NCBI GenBank assembly: GCA_916610825.1
Contig: OU744452.1
Span: 2,329,543-2,393,542, forward strand
Reading direction: 5' to 3'
DNA from: Haliclystus octoradiatus
Taxonomy: Eukaryota; Cnidaria; Staurozoa; Stauromedusae; Haliclystidae
DNA length: 64,000 nucleotides
Positions 12,501 through 22,872 of the stretch are shown one piece after another (the stretch's first letter is position 1; each line of letters begins with the position of its first letter). The position numbers were made by a program, and so were the translations under genes. The notes below the pieces were generated by a model, which was not told where the DNA came from, did not search any database, and saw only the letters and a list, made by a program, of their open reading frames with translations.

Positions 12501-15500
12501 GTGTTTGCTAGGTACACAATGCGAAAAATTTCACTAGTTCATTAACTATTTATGTTTCTCATGAACTGTTTATGAAGGTTACAAGCCAATCTATGAACAT
12601 ATTACAAACATTTCAGGAACTTTTCATAGACTATTATAAAAAATCGGGACATTCAGCTTTAATGAACAGTTTTCGCAGGACATAGCAAAAAGAGGTGAAA
12701 CTTGGGCAAGTTAAATGCTTGTTGTGCTTGTAGTGGGTGGGATAATCAGATGTAGATAATATAAGTAGAACTATATAAATAGAAGTAGAAAATATATTTA
12801 GTAATAATAACTGTAGCTGGTCATCAACAGGGAGAGGATAAATGAAGGTTTGATATAACACTTGATGACAAAGCAATGACGAAGTCCACTTTTTTATCAG
12901 GTTGGTCATCACACAAAACCATTTGAAGCATTTCTTGAAGATGAAGGTGTTATCGCATCTCCTCTATTATCTATCCAGTCTTCTTGTGTCTTTGAATCTC
13001 CTGTAAGAGTAACAGTGAAATTCCCTAGAATGAATGTGCCAGATCTACCAATCGTAATGTTCAGAGAAACCGGAATGGAAGAATGGATAATGTTTCCTGA
13101 AGAGTCAATCAAGCGTGATGATGATGTTAATATCTCTTTCTATACAACTCATTTCTCTGAGTAAGTAGTTTGATATTTATCCTGAATTAAACTCATCCAC
13201 TGATGAGCTCTGGCCTAAGTGCTTGGTTGGTGGGATATCTATTATATACTTTATGCTCTTTATACTTTATGCTGCTATTGCTACAAGAGAACCTGTCACA
13301 CTGATAACCAGTGGAATTAACTATCATTACTCAACTTACCAACTTACCACTTTACCAACATGTGGATTTCCAAGTTACCAACCTAAAATCCTGAAAAAAG
13401 ATTATGAAGGGAGAGAGGGTGGATAAGAGCTAAATAATACGAATAATAACTCAAATAAAAAGCTTTCAACTAATTAATCAAAATGAAACCTGCTCAGCAG
13501 AACACACAAATAAGCTTTGAGCAGCACTTCCAAATATTAACCATACAGAAGCAGCTACTAAAACTTTCACTACAATTGACAGGTTACCCCCAAAATAAGG
13601 AGGAAGGGTTCCTTGCAATGGTTAAATGTCTTAGTTTAATTCAGCCTCAAATTATAATTAAAATCAGAAATTGTAACCACCATCTGTATTCCCAGTAGAA
13701 ACATGAAAAATTCTAACCACCATCTGTATTCCCAGTAGAAACATCTGTATTCCCAGCGAGGCTGTCAAGTTTCAGTGCAATCATGTGATTTAATTTGAGG
13801 AAATACCATCAGACATAATAGCATTGCATCATTTAGCTCATATAATGTGCTTAAAATTTCTTTATTCTCACTATGTATCAAATTACCAAAACGAGACTAT
13901 GTACGAAGGTACACAAATCGACATAGAAGCATGAATTTAAGCAGAAAAATATTTTGATCTTATCGATCATGAACTTTTAATAAAGAAACTGATGATAGTC
14001 ACAAATGCTGCAGTGGATCATGCTTGAAGTGGTTCTCCTTATACAAGAACCAACGTAAGCAAAGGACCATGTTTCAGGATGCACTTTCGGAAGAATCATC
14101 CATTACATTTGGAGTGCCTCAAGGCAGTGTTGTTTTTTATTTCAGTCAAACCTGTTATAGCGGTCACCTCTATAAAGCGGCCGCCTGTCTGTAGTGGTCA
14201 CTTTTTCAATGTCAAAAATAGTATTTTCTATATAATCAAACCTGTATATAAAGGCCACCTGTCTAGAATGGTCAATTTATCTACCTCTCGTAGCTGGCCG
14301 TTATATACAGGTTTCAATGTAGATTGATAAATGATTTTCGCTGTGATTGTTCATGGAATGCCTGTGATTCGACAGATCAAGCCTACACTCAATACGCAAT
14401 TAGACTCTGTGAGATCCCGCTTCTCTACCTTTTACGATGTAGCTAATTAGTTATTTCTTCTCTATACATAATAATATTCAATTATAAATTTCCATTGTTA
14501 CTCTCTTGCCTGACAATGCTAATACGAAGATAACAAAATATTGCTCTTTTTGTCTCTTTTATCGCTGCCATTTATCTCAAAAAATATTATAATATTATCA
14601 TTTTGTTCAATATTTTTAAATTATTCTCATTTCATTTAATGACTTGTCAGGTTTATCATTCAAGCATGAGTCGTAGCGTTTATGGAGCTATTAAATTTAT
14701 ATTTCATTAAGCTATTCGATTCTATTTTTCAGATTTGTACTTTTTCAACGAATGAGAAAAATACCTAGAAATATATTTATTAAGTTCTTCACATCTAAAG
14801 AAAGCAAATTATTAGACTACTTCTCAAACGACGTAGTTCCACCTTGGCTATGCTGGTTTGAAAGTATTGATAGCAATGGTCATGCTATAATTTTAAGTAC
14901 CGAAGATGGTAAAACTGCACAACTTACTCGTTTTGAATGCATTCCTGCAGATGGAGATTTAAAAGTGGAAGGATTTAGGCTAGTTGATTGGGAATCTCCA
15001 CAGTTTCTGCCACGTAGCAACGATGAGATTATTTCTGTAACTCTGAGCGATAATATGGTGTTCTTGGACGAGATCGAAGGAGCTAAAACTATAATGTAAG
15101 ATACTAACTTTTGTGTTTAATTCTGTTGGTAATGATTTAAACATACTTTATGGACGAGTTAGGCTCTGCATGGTCAATACAAGTATCACTGCTGGTACCT
15201 CCAATTGCATGCACATCCCGAGAACAGATATAGTTTAATAAACTTTAATGTAATTTGATTTGATCCATGATTTGACGAGGCCTAATTTCTCATGTCTTAT
15301 TAATCGCCACTCATGTTTATATAATGATAACTAATTTTGATTATTGTTTTGAAGGTTTAAAACTTCTGCAAGGACTGGAATATCATTAGTTATAAAACAA
15401 CTCCACCACGAAGCAATCGTTTCATATGTCTATTTACGCTCTGCTACTAGCAATAAGATGGTTGCAACTCTAAAAGATTGCCGCAATCGTAACGTTGTAA

Positions 15501-18406
15501 GTGAAAACAATGAATTCAATTGTATTACCATAGCTAGATTTCTATCCCGGGAGTGGGGTAACTTCCATACTTTGGGCATACAGGGACGTTCAAATATTAA
15601 AGGGTATCGTTTTCAAAACCCTTAAAAAAAATTTAGGGTATGCTTAGTGATAATTTTATTTTGAGGTATCTCTTTGACGCCTTTGCAAGTTTTTCATAGT
15701 TGAAAACTAATTTTGCCTATGCAATTTTTCTTTTCATCTGCTTTGGTTGAATCTGCCACTTCTAAAAATATATTTTGGGTATCTTTTTCATTATGTGAAA
15801 TTTTTTTATGGTCATTCTGCCAAAGTTCCATTTGAACGACCCCATCGAAGCGCAATGGAAATTACCCCCCGGGATTTCTATAGGGTGCGGATTCAAATTT
15901 AGTAATCCTAATTCGATTATTCCAAATCGCAAAATTTCTCAGGAATAAATACACCAATGAATCTTAAAATGTAATTTCTTAAATATAATTGCACAGTAAG
16001 TGATCAAGGATTAGTTAATTAAGGCAGAAAAATGTTTTCCTTCCATCCCTTAACCAAAAAAAGACTAATTTGCAATGCGCAGTATTTTGAGTATTTTGAA
16101 TAGTATCGTAATGTATAAAATTCAGACATCGTTTAGCGTTTTACTAATCATTTTTCACATCTATGACCATTTTATATGCATTTGGGCCTTTGACCGTATA
16201 ATTAGTGTACCTTGTGAATTGTCAAATAGATTATTAATATTTCCAAGGAAATCCAAAATAGGTTCTGATCAGATCTGAAATTGATGACGAGAAATCCGAT
16301 CCGACGATATAAAAATCCAATCCGAATCTAACAAAAATCGGATCGCATTCAAATTCAGATCTGATTCGGATCAACCATGCACTGCTCTGGTTGACGATAG
16401 CCCATTGATATATGTTGGAATCGATTGCATTTACCACGTTGCTGTGACTTCTCGCCATACATAGATACATACAACAAATATACAAATAGAAATAGTGTGA
16501 ATTTAAAAGTAGATTTGTAACCTTGAAAGAAAAGACGCGATTTCTAATGAAAATTATGTTGTTTTTATCAGATTCCTCCGTCATTACGATTTCTAAAAAT
16601 GGATGCCAAAATAATAGGTTTAGATGAAATATACTGCATTGAAGGCTCTCAATATTACGAAGAAGTTAAAGACAAAGATGTACAACAAATACTTGACTTT
16701 ATTTCTGCTAAATTAATCGATGGTGGGTGCCAGGAAAGAGAAGCACTATGCTCATCATTTCGCTGTACAAACTCATACCAATTAAGCAAAGGTATAGTAT
16801 ATACAAACAGTCTGTGTATATATCAAATGTAGGTTGATAGGTTGGTGTATTACATTGTAATATTTATGTTGGGCTCATTCAAAACGGTGGTAGTTAATTA
16901 AATTGTAGAATGTGATTTTTGTCCATGGTCCAAGCCTCCAACGATCACATTCAGCCTTTATCAACAACTTTTAAATATGGAAGTCATTTGAATGTTAGAA
17001 AAACTCGTGAGACGAACATGATAATCGCCTGGGGTGCTATGTCATCTAGCTTGCCTGCGCAATGATAATCGATCGTATTGGTTGCTCTTTCCACTACCCA
17101 TTCTTACAACCTCTTTTGATTTGCATATAGAGGACTCGAATAGAGTGATTGACAAGTATATTCAATTATGAAAACAATGAATCCTTGGTAGAGAGGGATG
17201 TTCAAAATGGTTATGATCACGACATCTATCAATCAATTGTCCATAACAAAGACAAATTCTAAAATCACGTTGTTGTTATAAACCACCAATCATATCGTAT
17301 TCACTTGAGATATGACTGCAGATCATTATATCAACACATATCAGGTTCTAAAACGCAACAAACGAAATCGATTTCGGTGTCACAAATTTCAATTTGAAAT
17401 TAGATACGTTTCCGAGTTCAATTCGGGCTAATTTGCATCGAGTGGGCTTTCAAAAGCTTTAAAAATGTAGGAGGTGGGATTAATCCAGAATTGAAGGAGA
17501 AATCATATGATTACCTTTTGATCACATATCTACAAAAATCTCAATTAAGCCACAAAGAATTAGGGTAAGAAATGTTTTTTCAATTATGGAAACATAAAAG
17601 TGATAACTTCCACCATGTTTCAATTCCTCATTAGAATGTTCAAACTCTGTTTTCTTTAGCGAATGTTTTGTTCGATTATTCTATCAACTGATGATTTTTA
17701 AATTTCACTTATAGCGCTAACGTGCAATTTGCAATTTGAAAAACGTTAGATTTTTTGCACAGAATTTCCTCAAAATTGCGATTTTTCTTAACCAATCATA
17801 ATAAAGTAATTTCTGAAGGTACGGGATTAGATCGGAAATGTTCAATTCATTTAGATGAGGCTAAAATGTGTTAGCTATTCTACAATTCAATTTGCCACGA
17901 TAGAGCTAATGCTCATGAACTGTTTGCTAATTGATTGGTCACCTTATAATATTCCGTGGGTGTAGTATGGGGCAATATACTTAAATTGTGGCTACGTTCA
18001 TTATTAAAGGGTTACCACATACTTGCCATGTTTGTATTGTAGCTACGTTCATTATACAAATTTGATTTTTTCTACTTTTGCAGTTCTTGGTTTTTTATTT
18101 GGACCTGCTCAAGATGATTATGATCTACTGTTCCAGGAAGTTGGTCTGTGTGTAGGTCTGAGATTGGATGTATTTTCAAACGTTCTTGGTATTCCTCCAT
18201 TAATCACACAAGAGATTCAAGAACTTAATGATAATGCATTGGAAAAAGGTATCAACTTGTTAAAGCAATGGATCTATAGAGTTGCTGAACCAGAAAATAA
18301 AACTGTTTTTGCTTTGATTAGAGCCATTGATCAGGGCATTACAGATATTGAGACGAAATACTACATTGGTGATGGAATCACGACATATTTTAAATATAAG
18401 TATTAA
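6237..18406 (+). CDS. Gene 1: death domain-ZU5-UPA-death domain protein (PIDD/UNC5CL-like), 5' incomplete
   Basis: Nine exons join in a continuous reading frame: 6237-6512, 8471-8571, 9555-9885, 11676-11869, 12901-13160, 14733-15095, 15355-15496, 16572-16791 and 18084-18406 (stop TAA 18404-18406). Every junction has AG/GT borders and matching phase, giving 735 visible residues. Order: death domain (1-91), Gly/Ser-rich linker (92-125), beta-rich region (126-300), ZU5 (about 301-386), UPA-like region (387 to about 600) and C-terminal death domain (about 629-720). No signal peptide or membrane segment is visible, so it is probably a cytosolic adaptor. Death domains recruit partners by homotypic contacts, and ZU5-UPA-DD is the supramodule known from ankyrins, UNC5 and PIDD1. 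The first exon needs an upstream exon (it starts with two bases of a split codon), which I could not find between the window start and 6236. Domain calls are by eye; the splice model is strong. Confidence 0.8.
6830..8130. repeat. Intron 1 repeats of gene 1
   Basis: Bases 6835-6975 repeat 'gaacgttcactgaacg' in both directions. Bases 7200-7290 match 55875-55945 (shared 'cagtcacactgctaag'), a short dispersed element. Bases 7129-7185 and 7925-7975 repeat each other ('ataatttgggcc' and on), as do 7805-7910 and 8025-8120, so this is a local duplication. Bases 7965-8045 are an (AAT)n-type microsatellite. Confidence 0.6.
8471..8571 (+). CDS. Gene 1 exon: Gly/Ser-rich linker
   Basis: A 101-base exon between TTTTTAG and GTAGGA. 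It codes for a flexible stretch (TEPTGGGSGG followed by a charged run with HDKKPENADR) and closes in phase 0. It joins the preceding exon by a split Cys codon. It has no domain of its own and probably tethers the first death domain to the beta-rich part. It is too short to stand out alone; its support is the phase match on both sides. Confidence 0.65.
8841..9335 (+). mobile_element. Decayed LINE fragment in a gene 1 intron
   Basis: Broken translation shows the thumb/C-terminal part of a non-LTR reverse transcriptase: RFDYCTVV, then HLDHLQRLQNRWMR, then the 'trisdm..gwlsv' region (here CISDMQNGLA and LSAHGEATAHQIMFAHK). Several stops and frame changes show it is old. Same strand as the host gene. 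CR1/L2/Jockey-type, exact clade unclear. Confidence 0.65.
9555..9885 (+). CDS. Gene 1 exon: beta-rich region before ZU5
   Basis: This exon enters in phase 0 after CAAATAG and ends one base into a Gly codon before GTATGT. It codes for about 110 residues with alternating hydrophobic strands (for example CILNIRNIEFIPVAVVYQ) and no motif I can name. Position before ZU5 suggests it may be a diverged first ZU5-like unit, because PIDD1 carries two ZU5 domains in a row. That is inference. Confidence 0.7.
9960..12640. repeat. Scattered TTCATGAA-rich repeat in gene 1 introns
   Basis: Palindromic words built on 'ttcatgaa' and 'gttcatgaac' cluster at 10060-10480, 11055-11160 and 12540-12640. The same family forms an array at 62560-62975 and short runs at 48565-48605 and 48880-48930. 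It behaves like a dispersed, locally expanding minisatellite. Confidence 0.6.
11676..11869 (+). CDS. Gene 1 exon: beta-rich region, continued
   Basis: The acceptor CATCTAG and donor GTACAA bound 194 bases that continue the frame (split Gly codon, then VSTNLHIFHVYYPG and onward). The exon ends in GTLEIQ at phase 0. The tail YGDYPIMVELPKN resembles strands that open a ZU5 fold, so the ZU5 domain may begin here rather than in the next exon. Confidence 0.7.
12901..13160 (+). CDS. Gene 1 exon: ZU5 domain with HFS autocleavage motif
   Basis: The exon starts after TTATCAG and ends before GTAAGT. ZU5 signatures in order: ASPLLSIQSSCVFESPVRVTVKFP (the 'pv.i.p.g..f..pv' strand pair; split here as ASPLLSIQSS then CVFESPVRVTVKFP), EEWIMFP with the conserved Trp, then VNISFYTTHFS. 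The closing His-Phe-Ser (residues 384-386 of the visible protein) is the tripeptide at which PIDD1 and UNC5CL cleave themselves between Phe and Ser. The intron falls directly after the Ser codon. Cleavage here would free a UPA-death domain fragment; that outcome is inferred from the family. Confidence 0.8.
13740..13935. repeat. Dispersed repeat copy 2
   Basis: Matches 5477-5685 over about 195 bases with scattered differences (shared 'gaggctgtcaagtttcagtg' at the left). A nearby stretch, 13590-13690, matches 29230-29330 (shared 'taattcagcct' and 'attgtaaccaccat'), a second dispersed family. Confidence 0.6.
13935..14140 (+). mobile_element. LINE reverse transcriptase scrap
   Basis: Short pieces of non-LTR reverse transcriptase in shifting frames: FDLIDHELLIKKL (the palm segment before the active site), then WFSLYKNQRKQRTMFQ and ITFGVPQGSV (the conserved GVPQGS turn). 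Old and heavily broken. It is cut on its right by a small MITE at about 14147. Confidence 0.65.
14147..14318. mobile_element. Small inverted-repeat MITE
   Basis: About 170 bases with inverted ends: left 'tcaaacctgttatagcggtc', right reading outward with 'ggccgttatatacaggttt'. Internal copies of 'aacctgtatataaaggccac' show the end motif is repeated. It is inserted in the LINE scrap to its left. Probably Tc1/mariner-like from the motif style; no transposase. Confidence 0.55.
14733..15095 (+). CDS. Gene 1 exon: UPA-like region, part 1
   Basis: The exon follows TTTTTCAG and runs 363 bases to GTAAGA. It starts with the split Glu codon directly after HFS, which is where UPA begins in PIDD1 and UNC5 proteins. 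Strands and turns such as AQLTRFECIP, VEGFRLVDWE and EIISVTLSDN fit the beta-sandwich UPA fold that packs on ZU5 and holds the death domain in check in related proteins. UPA is poorly conserved, so the name rests on position plus weak resemblance. Confidence 0.7.
15355..15496 (+). CDS. Gene 1 exon: UPA-like region, part 2
   Basis: A 142-base exon between TTTGAAG and GTAAGT, entering through a split Met codon and leaving in phase 0. It codes for strands TGISLVIKQL and AIVSYVYLRSA, matching the last strands of a UPA fold. A 328-base hAT-like MITE sits 49 bases downstream in the next intron. Confidence 0.65.
15546..15873. mobile_element. hAT-like MITE, copy 1
   Basis: A 328-base element with inverted ends (CCCGGGAGTGGGGTAACTTCC on the left, its mirror with GGAAATTACCCCCCGGG on the right). 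An exact 8-base target duplication ATTTCTAT lies at 15538-15545 and 15874-15881. Eight-base duplications point to the hAT group. No coding capacity. A longer relative lies at 24518-25503. Confidence 0.8.
16572..16791 (+). CDS. Gene 1 exon: spacer between UPA and death domain
   Basis: The exon begins after TTATCAG in phase 0 and stops one base into a codon before GTATAG. Its 73 codons (IPPSLRFLKMDAK, then a helical acidic stretch KDKDVQQILDFISAKL and five Cys further on) match no domain I know. A long helix here could be the lead-in to the death domain. The junction phase with the last exon is correct. Confidence 0.65.
16840..18083. other. Last intron of gene 1, nothing recognised
   Basis: About 1.3 kb of AT-rich sequence ending in a polypyrimidine tract and CAG. 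I see no transposon ends, coding scraps or strong repeats. The preceding intron also holds a run of 'gatcagatctga' and 'aatccgat' words at 16260-16375, similar to 5850-5960. Confidence 0.4.
18084..18406 (+). CDS. Gene 1 last exon: C-terminal death domain
   Basis: Acceptor TTTTGCAG; stop TAA at 18404-18406. About 90 residues carry a death-domain pattern: LFQEVGLCVGLRLDVFSNVLG for helices 1-2, then ITQEIQELND and GINLLKQWIYRV with the conserved Trp, and VFALIRAIDQ for the last helix. A 20-residue tail with several Tyr follows. In ZU5-UPA-DD proteins this end recruits the downstream partner (RAIDD for PIDD1). I see no clear AATAAA just after the stop. Confidence 0.8.
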
Positions 18407-18729
18407 CCAATGTGATTTAATTTAGCATTTTAATTCCATATTTTGTATTCCATTGAACTATTTTTAAATATTTTATAATTATCTGGGGAATGAAATTCAC
18501 AGAGAGGAACTGATCAATGAAATTTTAATATGTCATCATCTTACCTTTTCACCATGTAATAAACTAGTAAATCAATGACTGGTCTTTCTAGGTGCGTTCG
18601 AAATTTAAATAGAATGGGTAACGAATTGATATAGATAAATAGATATTTATTCCAATCATTGTAAATACAATCACATATATACAAATAGATTTTACATGCT
18701 TGTGATGTTACAATGATTGTGGTCATCCC

Positions 18730-19095
18730 GTAAGCATAATAGGAGGATTAATACAGATGGCAGAGCAACCGAACTTCAAATCGGATCATATCTGATCGAC
18801 TGTGGTTCAAATCCCCCGAAGGTCAACTCAACCTTGACTTTATCTAAAATATGAAATGAGTACCATTTTCTGGTGGCGGATGAAACGGTCCAGAGGGAAT
18901 TGCATTGTTTGTAGCTGCGGCGCATCGTTGCGCATTGACAATCGAGACCTATCTGAAATGAAATCTGTTAAAATTGATCTGCAGTGTCGCGGCTGAGATC
19001 AGTAAAGAGCGTTCAGAGTCATTGCTCCCAGTGAAAAGAGCCACTCCTCTAGAAATAAAGGGGAGGTACGGGTGCCTTTGGTAGGGTGACACCGT
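18730..19095 (+). mobile_element. tRNA-derived SINE candidate
   Basis: A-box-like TGGCAGAGCAACC at 18758-18770 and B-box-like GGTTCAAATCC at 18803-18813 are spaced about 45 bases apart, the layout of an RNA polymerase III promoter in a tRNA head. No full tRNA cloverleaf can be drawn around them, and a GC-richer body of about 280 bases follows. This fits a SINE better than a working tRNA gene. Ends and tail are not clear. Confidence 0.45.
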
Positions 19096-20064
19096 TTACA
19101 TTACTTTTTTTACCAAGAATAAAAGCTTGTTTATCGGGCGACACATGGTAATTTACATTCTAAAAGTCTAGCTATGAAATAATTATTAAGGGAAAATCAC
19201 AAGAAACAATAGTAAATGGAGAAAGGGAAATGGTAAAATGTGTGAAAGCATATTGGTTATACAAAGTAATGTACTTATATATATATATATTTAGTTCGGT
19301 TTTAAATTACGGTCTTCCATATTTTGAAATAATTATGAATTTGTAAAAAAGCTATATGTACACGAATGAATATTAAAAGTGTATCAGATAATACCAAGAT
19401 TACATTAAAAATAGATTTATGTTTGAAATTTAATAATAAAATAATAGATTAACTTATCCAATGAGCAACTGTTTTGTTGAGGCTGGATGATTGTGCTCGG
19501 TAGACATAATAACCAGAGAATTCAATGATTCTGAGGTGAAATGTTTATTCTTGTTATAATGAAGATAGATACCAGTATTGACTACATATACGAATCACTT
19601 TACAACATTTACACATGATTTGATTTTGATTTGATTTTGATATATTTTTCAAAAAATAAAAAGTAATAGTTAATTATCACAATTATTTTGAATGGCAAAC
19701 AAAGGAAAGTTTATAGTACTTTCACTTATAAGCAGCCTCAGTATATTTACAAAAGTTTTCCAAATTCACTTTTTCTAAACTACGTTTAAATATCGTTATT
19801 GATCTAGCAGATACTACACATTCAGGCAAAGAATTCAACACGGGAATTGCTCTGAAAAAGAATGAGTTTTTTATAACATTATTTACAGCAATTGCTTCAG
19901 GAGCTAGTTTGTGTGAATTTCATCTAGTGGCATATATTTTAGAGTGATTTTTGAATGGTGTTCTAGGTCCAATATCAACAAGTTTATGAATAATTTTGTA
20001 AACCATGTATAAATCAGATTTCAAGCAACGGAGTTCAAGTGGTTGCATATTTAAAGACCATAAA

Positions 20065-21050
20065 ATGACCAGCAGCCTTTGCATATTTTTGTCATTGAAA
20101 TCTGTACCCAGATTTCAATCACTCGTTTTCATGATACACGGCCCGCCTTTGTGTCTCCTTTGCACACACACGCGAATTTGCAAATCATTTCGTAAAACGA
20201 ACATTGAAGCATTCTGCCAAGTTGTTTATCAACGAACTGGTTTGGAAAGTTTAAGAGCAATAGAGGTGGACGTCGTAAAGGCTTTCGACGCTTGAATAAA
20301 TGTGTACCACGAAAATCAATTCACTTGCTACTAGCGTCATACGAATTGAGGAAGGAAGACAGAGTTGAAAGCTACAACTGTTAGGCTAGGCCTACTGAAC
20401 TCGACTGATTCAGAATTTCATGTTGGTGCTTACTTGATACAAGAATATTAGGAATTGAAAAAACGGGAAGAGATTTGTTAGCATTCAAAATCGAAATTTA
20501 TCGCCGAAACAAAATGAAATTATAACACCAGGTGAATTCGATTTTTAATACGGATACTTTGATCATTGACTCCAAATTATGTTTGTAAACACGTAGGCTT
20601 CGTCTAAAATAGTTAGTTACATACCTATGTATGTTTTTATATTGCATTGTTTACCTGCAGTATTTATGCACGTAAATTGTAAAATTTAGAATCATATGAA
20701 TTTATTTAGTGTTGATTTGAAAGTACATTTTATCCAAGTTGTTTTGATTTGCGTCAAACTTCTCAGACAGATAATCGGACTGTGACTCCCATTCTGCTAT
20801 TAATTTTTGAGCAGTATACATTTGTTGGCTATCTATAGCCATGGACTTTGCGTTTCGAAAAGTAAGAATTTAGATTTATCCAAAAGTGAAATTGATAAAC
20901 CAAACTATTTTCTCGAGCTTTCTGTCGTGTCTTTCCGTAGCAACAGCCACGAGGACAATCCTCTGGCGTGAGCGCTGACGTCACTTTCCAGAGGATTAGC
21001 CTCGTTTCTTGTAATCAAGACAACAAAACAAAGCAAAGGCTGCTGGTCAT
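20065..21050. mobile_element. 986-base inverted-repeat DNA element inside the LINE
   Basis: Perfect 18-base inverted ends (ATGACCAGCAGCCTTTGC at 20065-20082, its mirror at 21033-21050). It sits exactly where the LINE reading breaks: LINE protein resumes on both sides. I could not find a clean target duplication. A 96-codon open stretch at 20005-20295 crosses the left border and has no recognisable domain. Non-autonomous; superfamily unknown. Confidence 0.7.
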
Positions 21051-22141
21051 TCGAAACTCTTTAATAGATTTAGACGCTCTTTATAGGAAAAACTTTTTTT
21101 TTGGCAATTGTTTATAATATAGCTAGTAAATTTTCTCTGGACTTTTTCTAAAATGTTAATATCTTTCATCAAATACGGACTCCACACGCTACAATCAGTT
21201 TCTAAAATTGGACGGACATAAATTAAGTAAGCACGAAGAAGTAAATCAATAGAACGAGATCTGAAACATTTAAAGATGAGGAATAAACGTGAATTTGCTT
21301 TAGCAGCTAAAGCTGCACAATGTTTTGAAAACTTCAAATCCGAAGAAATGACAATGCAAAGATCATGTATTGTATCCAATTCTTGAAGAATGTGTGTTGA
21401 TAGTTCATAAGTACATTTAGATATGTTTTTGATATTGCCGAAAGAGATTACATTGCATTTTACAAAAGCAATGCGCAATTGCCAAATGTCAGCCCAAGAT
21501 TGTAAGTTCTGTAAAGTTGTGTGTAAGTCATTGTTATCTATATTGGTGTCTTTGATATAACGAGCAAGGGAAAACTTTGCATCATCTGCAAATAACTTAA
21601 CGTCACAAATTCCTTCGAGACAGGAGCCGATATCGTTAATAAATAAAAGAAAAAGCAAAGGGCCAAGGACAGATCCCTGGGGAACGCCACTGGTAACTGG
21701 TAACAAACTTGATAACTTATTCGCAACAGATACTTGTTGTAATCTTTGTGTCAGGAAAGCATTAATCCAATCTAATAGTTCATGACGAACACCATATGCC
21801 TTTAGTTTAGAAATAAGCTTAGGATGGGAAACAGTATCGAATGCTTTACCGATATCAATATATACCGCATCGATGCGAGCATGGTCATTTATATCATGGT
21901 ACCATTGATTTAATGCAAGTAGAAGCTGCGTAGTGGTTGATCTCTTGGGAAGAAATCCAAATTGTTCTATAGATATCAGATTGTTTTTTAAAAGGTAATC
22001 TAATAGGTCAACAGCAATAATCTTTTCCATTATCTTACAGCAGATACAGGTTAGGGATATCGGACGATAATTACTCTCTAGACCAGAATTTCCCTTCTTG
22101 AAAGCTGGTATAACCAATCCTTGTTTCCAAATCAAAGGCAA
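21047..22141 (-). CDS. LINE reverse transcriptase fragment
   Basis: A 364-codon open stretch with reverse transcriptase motifs 0 to 7 and part of the thumb. The protein stops at the border of the inserted DNA element: LNLLKSFE, then a stop made by the insert's first bases. This copy cannot make a full-length product. It shows no sign of host use. Confidence 0.8.
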   Translation of the reverse strand: MPLIWKQGLVIPAFKKGNSGLESNYRPISLTCICCKIMEKIIAVDLLDYLLKNNLISIEQFGFLPKRSTTTQLLLALNQWYHDINDHARIDAVYIDIGKAFDTVSHPKLISKLKAYGVRHELLDWINAFLTQRLQQVSVANKLSSLLPVTSGVPQGSVLGPLLFLLFINDIGSCLEGICDVKLFADDAKFSLARYIKDTNIDNNDLHTTLQNLQSWADIWQLRIAFVKCNVISFGNIKNISKCTYELSTHILQELDTIHDLCIVISSDLKFSKHCAALAAKANSRLFLIFKCFRSRSIDLLLRAYLIYVRPILETDCSVWSPYLMKDINILEKVQRKFTSYIINNCQKKSFSYKERLNLLKSFE

Positions 22142-22650
22142 ACTGCCCTCAAGAAGAGACTATGGAGAGGCTATTCAAGAGGTATGAATAATATTTAATA
22201 CAAGCCTTCGGTTTACAGGTGATTCTGAACTTTGATACAGTAAATTACATAAATGAGAGACCAAAACTCCAATATTTTATTAACTTTAGCCAACTTCTCA
22301 CAGAGAGGACACATGTCCATAATGGTCACCATTCACGTACCTCATATATTGATGATAAAAGTAAATTTGCATTTGTACAACTTACAACTGCTTGACGAGG
22401 ATTGCGTATTATTTTCATAAATATATAAAATTTAGCCTACGCTATTACAGCTTTTCTAAAGTCATCGACAAACTGTTACATTTTTGAACGTTTTATCTAA
22501 TTGTTTGCATGAAGCGTCACGTTGATATTTGAATCAAAGTTGAATTGATTTTGGTGAATAATGATTTAATGATTTATAAATGAATGTAAATTGACAGAAC
22601 CTTACTACTTCTTTTATAGAAGTAGTGAGTAAGGGGCAGGTCCGGGCACA

Positions 22651-22872
22651 GACAATGGATTTCATACTAAAACAATGGATGATCATTCGATCATACTAAA
22701 ACAATGGATAATCATTCGGTCATACTAAAACAATGGATGATCATTCGGTCATACTAAACAATGGATGATCATTCGGTCATACTAAAACAGTGGATAATCA
22801 TTCGGTCATACTGAAACAGTGGATAATCAATCGATCATACTAATACAGTGGATAATCAATCGGATCGAGTAA
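22651..22872. repeat. Minisatellite, about 29-30 base unit, 7 copies
   Basis: A head-to-tail array. Each unit contains 'caatggatgatcattcgg' or a close variant and ends 'tcatacta(a)a'. Unit edges drift by one base and both end copies are worn. No coding meaning. Confidence 0.85.

Larger units (their letters stand above)
19612..22165 (-). mobile_element. LINE (CR1/L2-like), 5' truncated, split by a DNA element
   Basis: Two parts of one non-LTR retrotransposon on the minus strand. The main part, 21051-22165, reads LPLIWKQGLVIPAFKKGN, SNYRPISLT, FGFLPKRSTT, DIGKAFDTVSH, SGVPQGSVLGPLLFLLFI and KLFADDAK (the FADD active site), then the thumb. The C-terminal part, about 19720-20064, continues with QPLELRCLKSDLYMVYK, IGPRTPFKNHS and VLNSLPECVVSARSITIFKR. 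The 3' end is a TTTGATTT-type microsatellite near 19612-19640, as in CR1/L2 elements. Upstream of 22165 the frame is lost, so endonuclease and ORF1 are missing. Confidence 0.85.

Noticed and set aside
18758-18813. A tRNA gene
   Set aside because: A- and B-box-like words are present but no cloverleaf or acceptor stem can be drawn.
22651-22872. Regular repeats resembling a CRISPR array
   Set aside because: Units are directly adjacent with no unique spacers, and the sequence is animal. It is a minisatellite.
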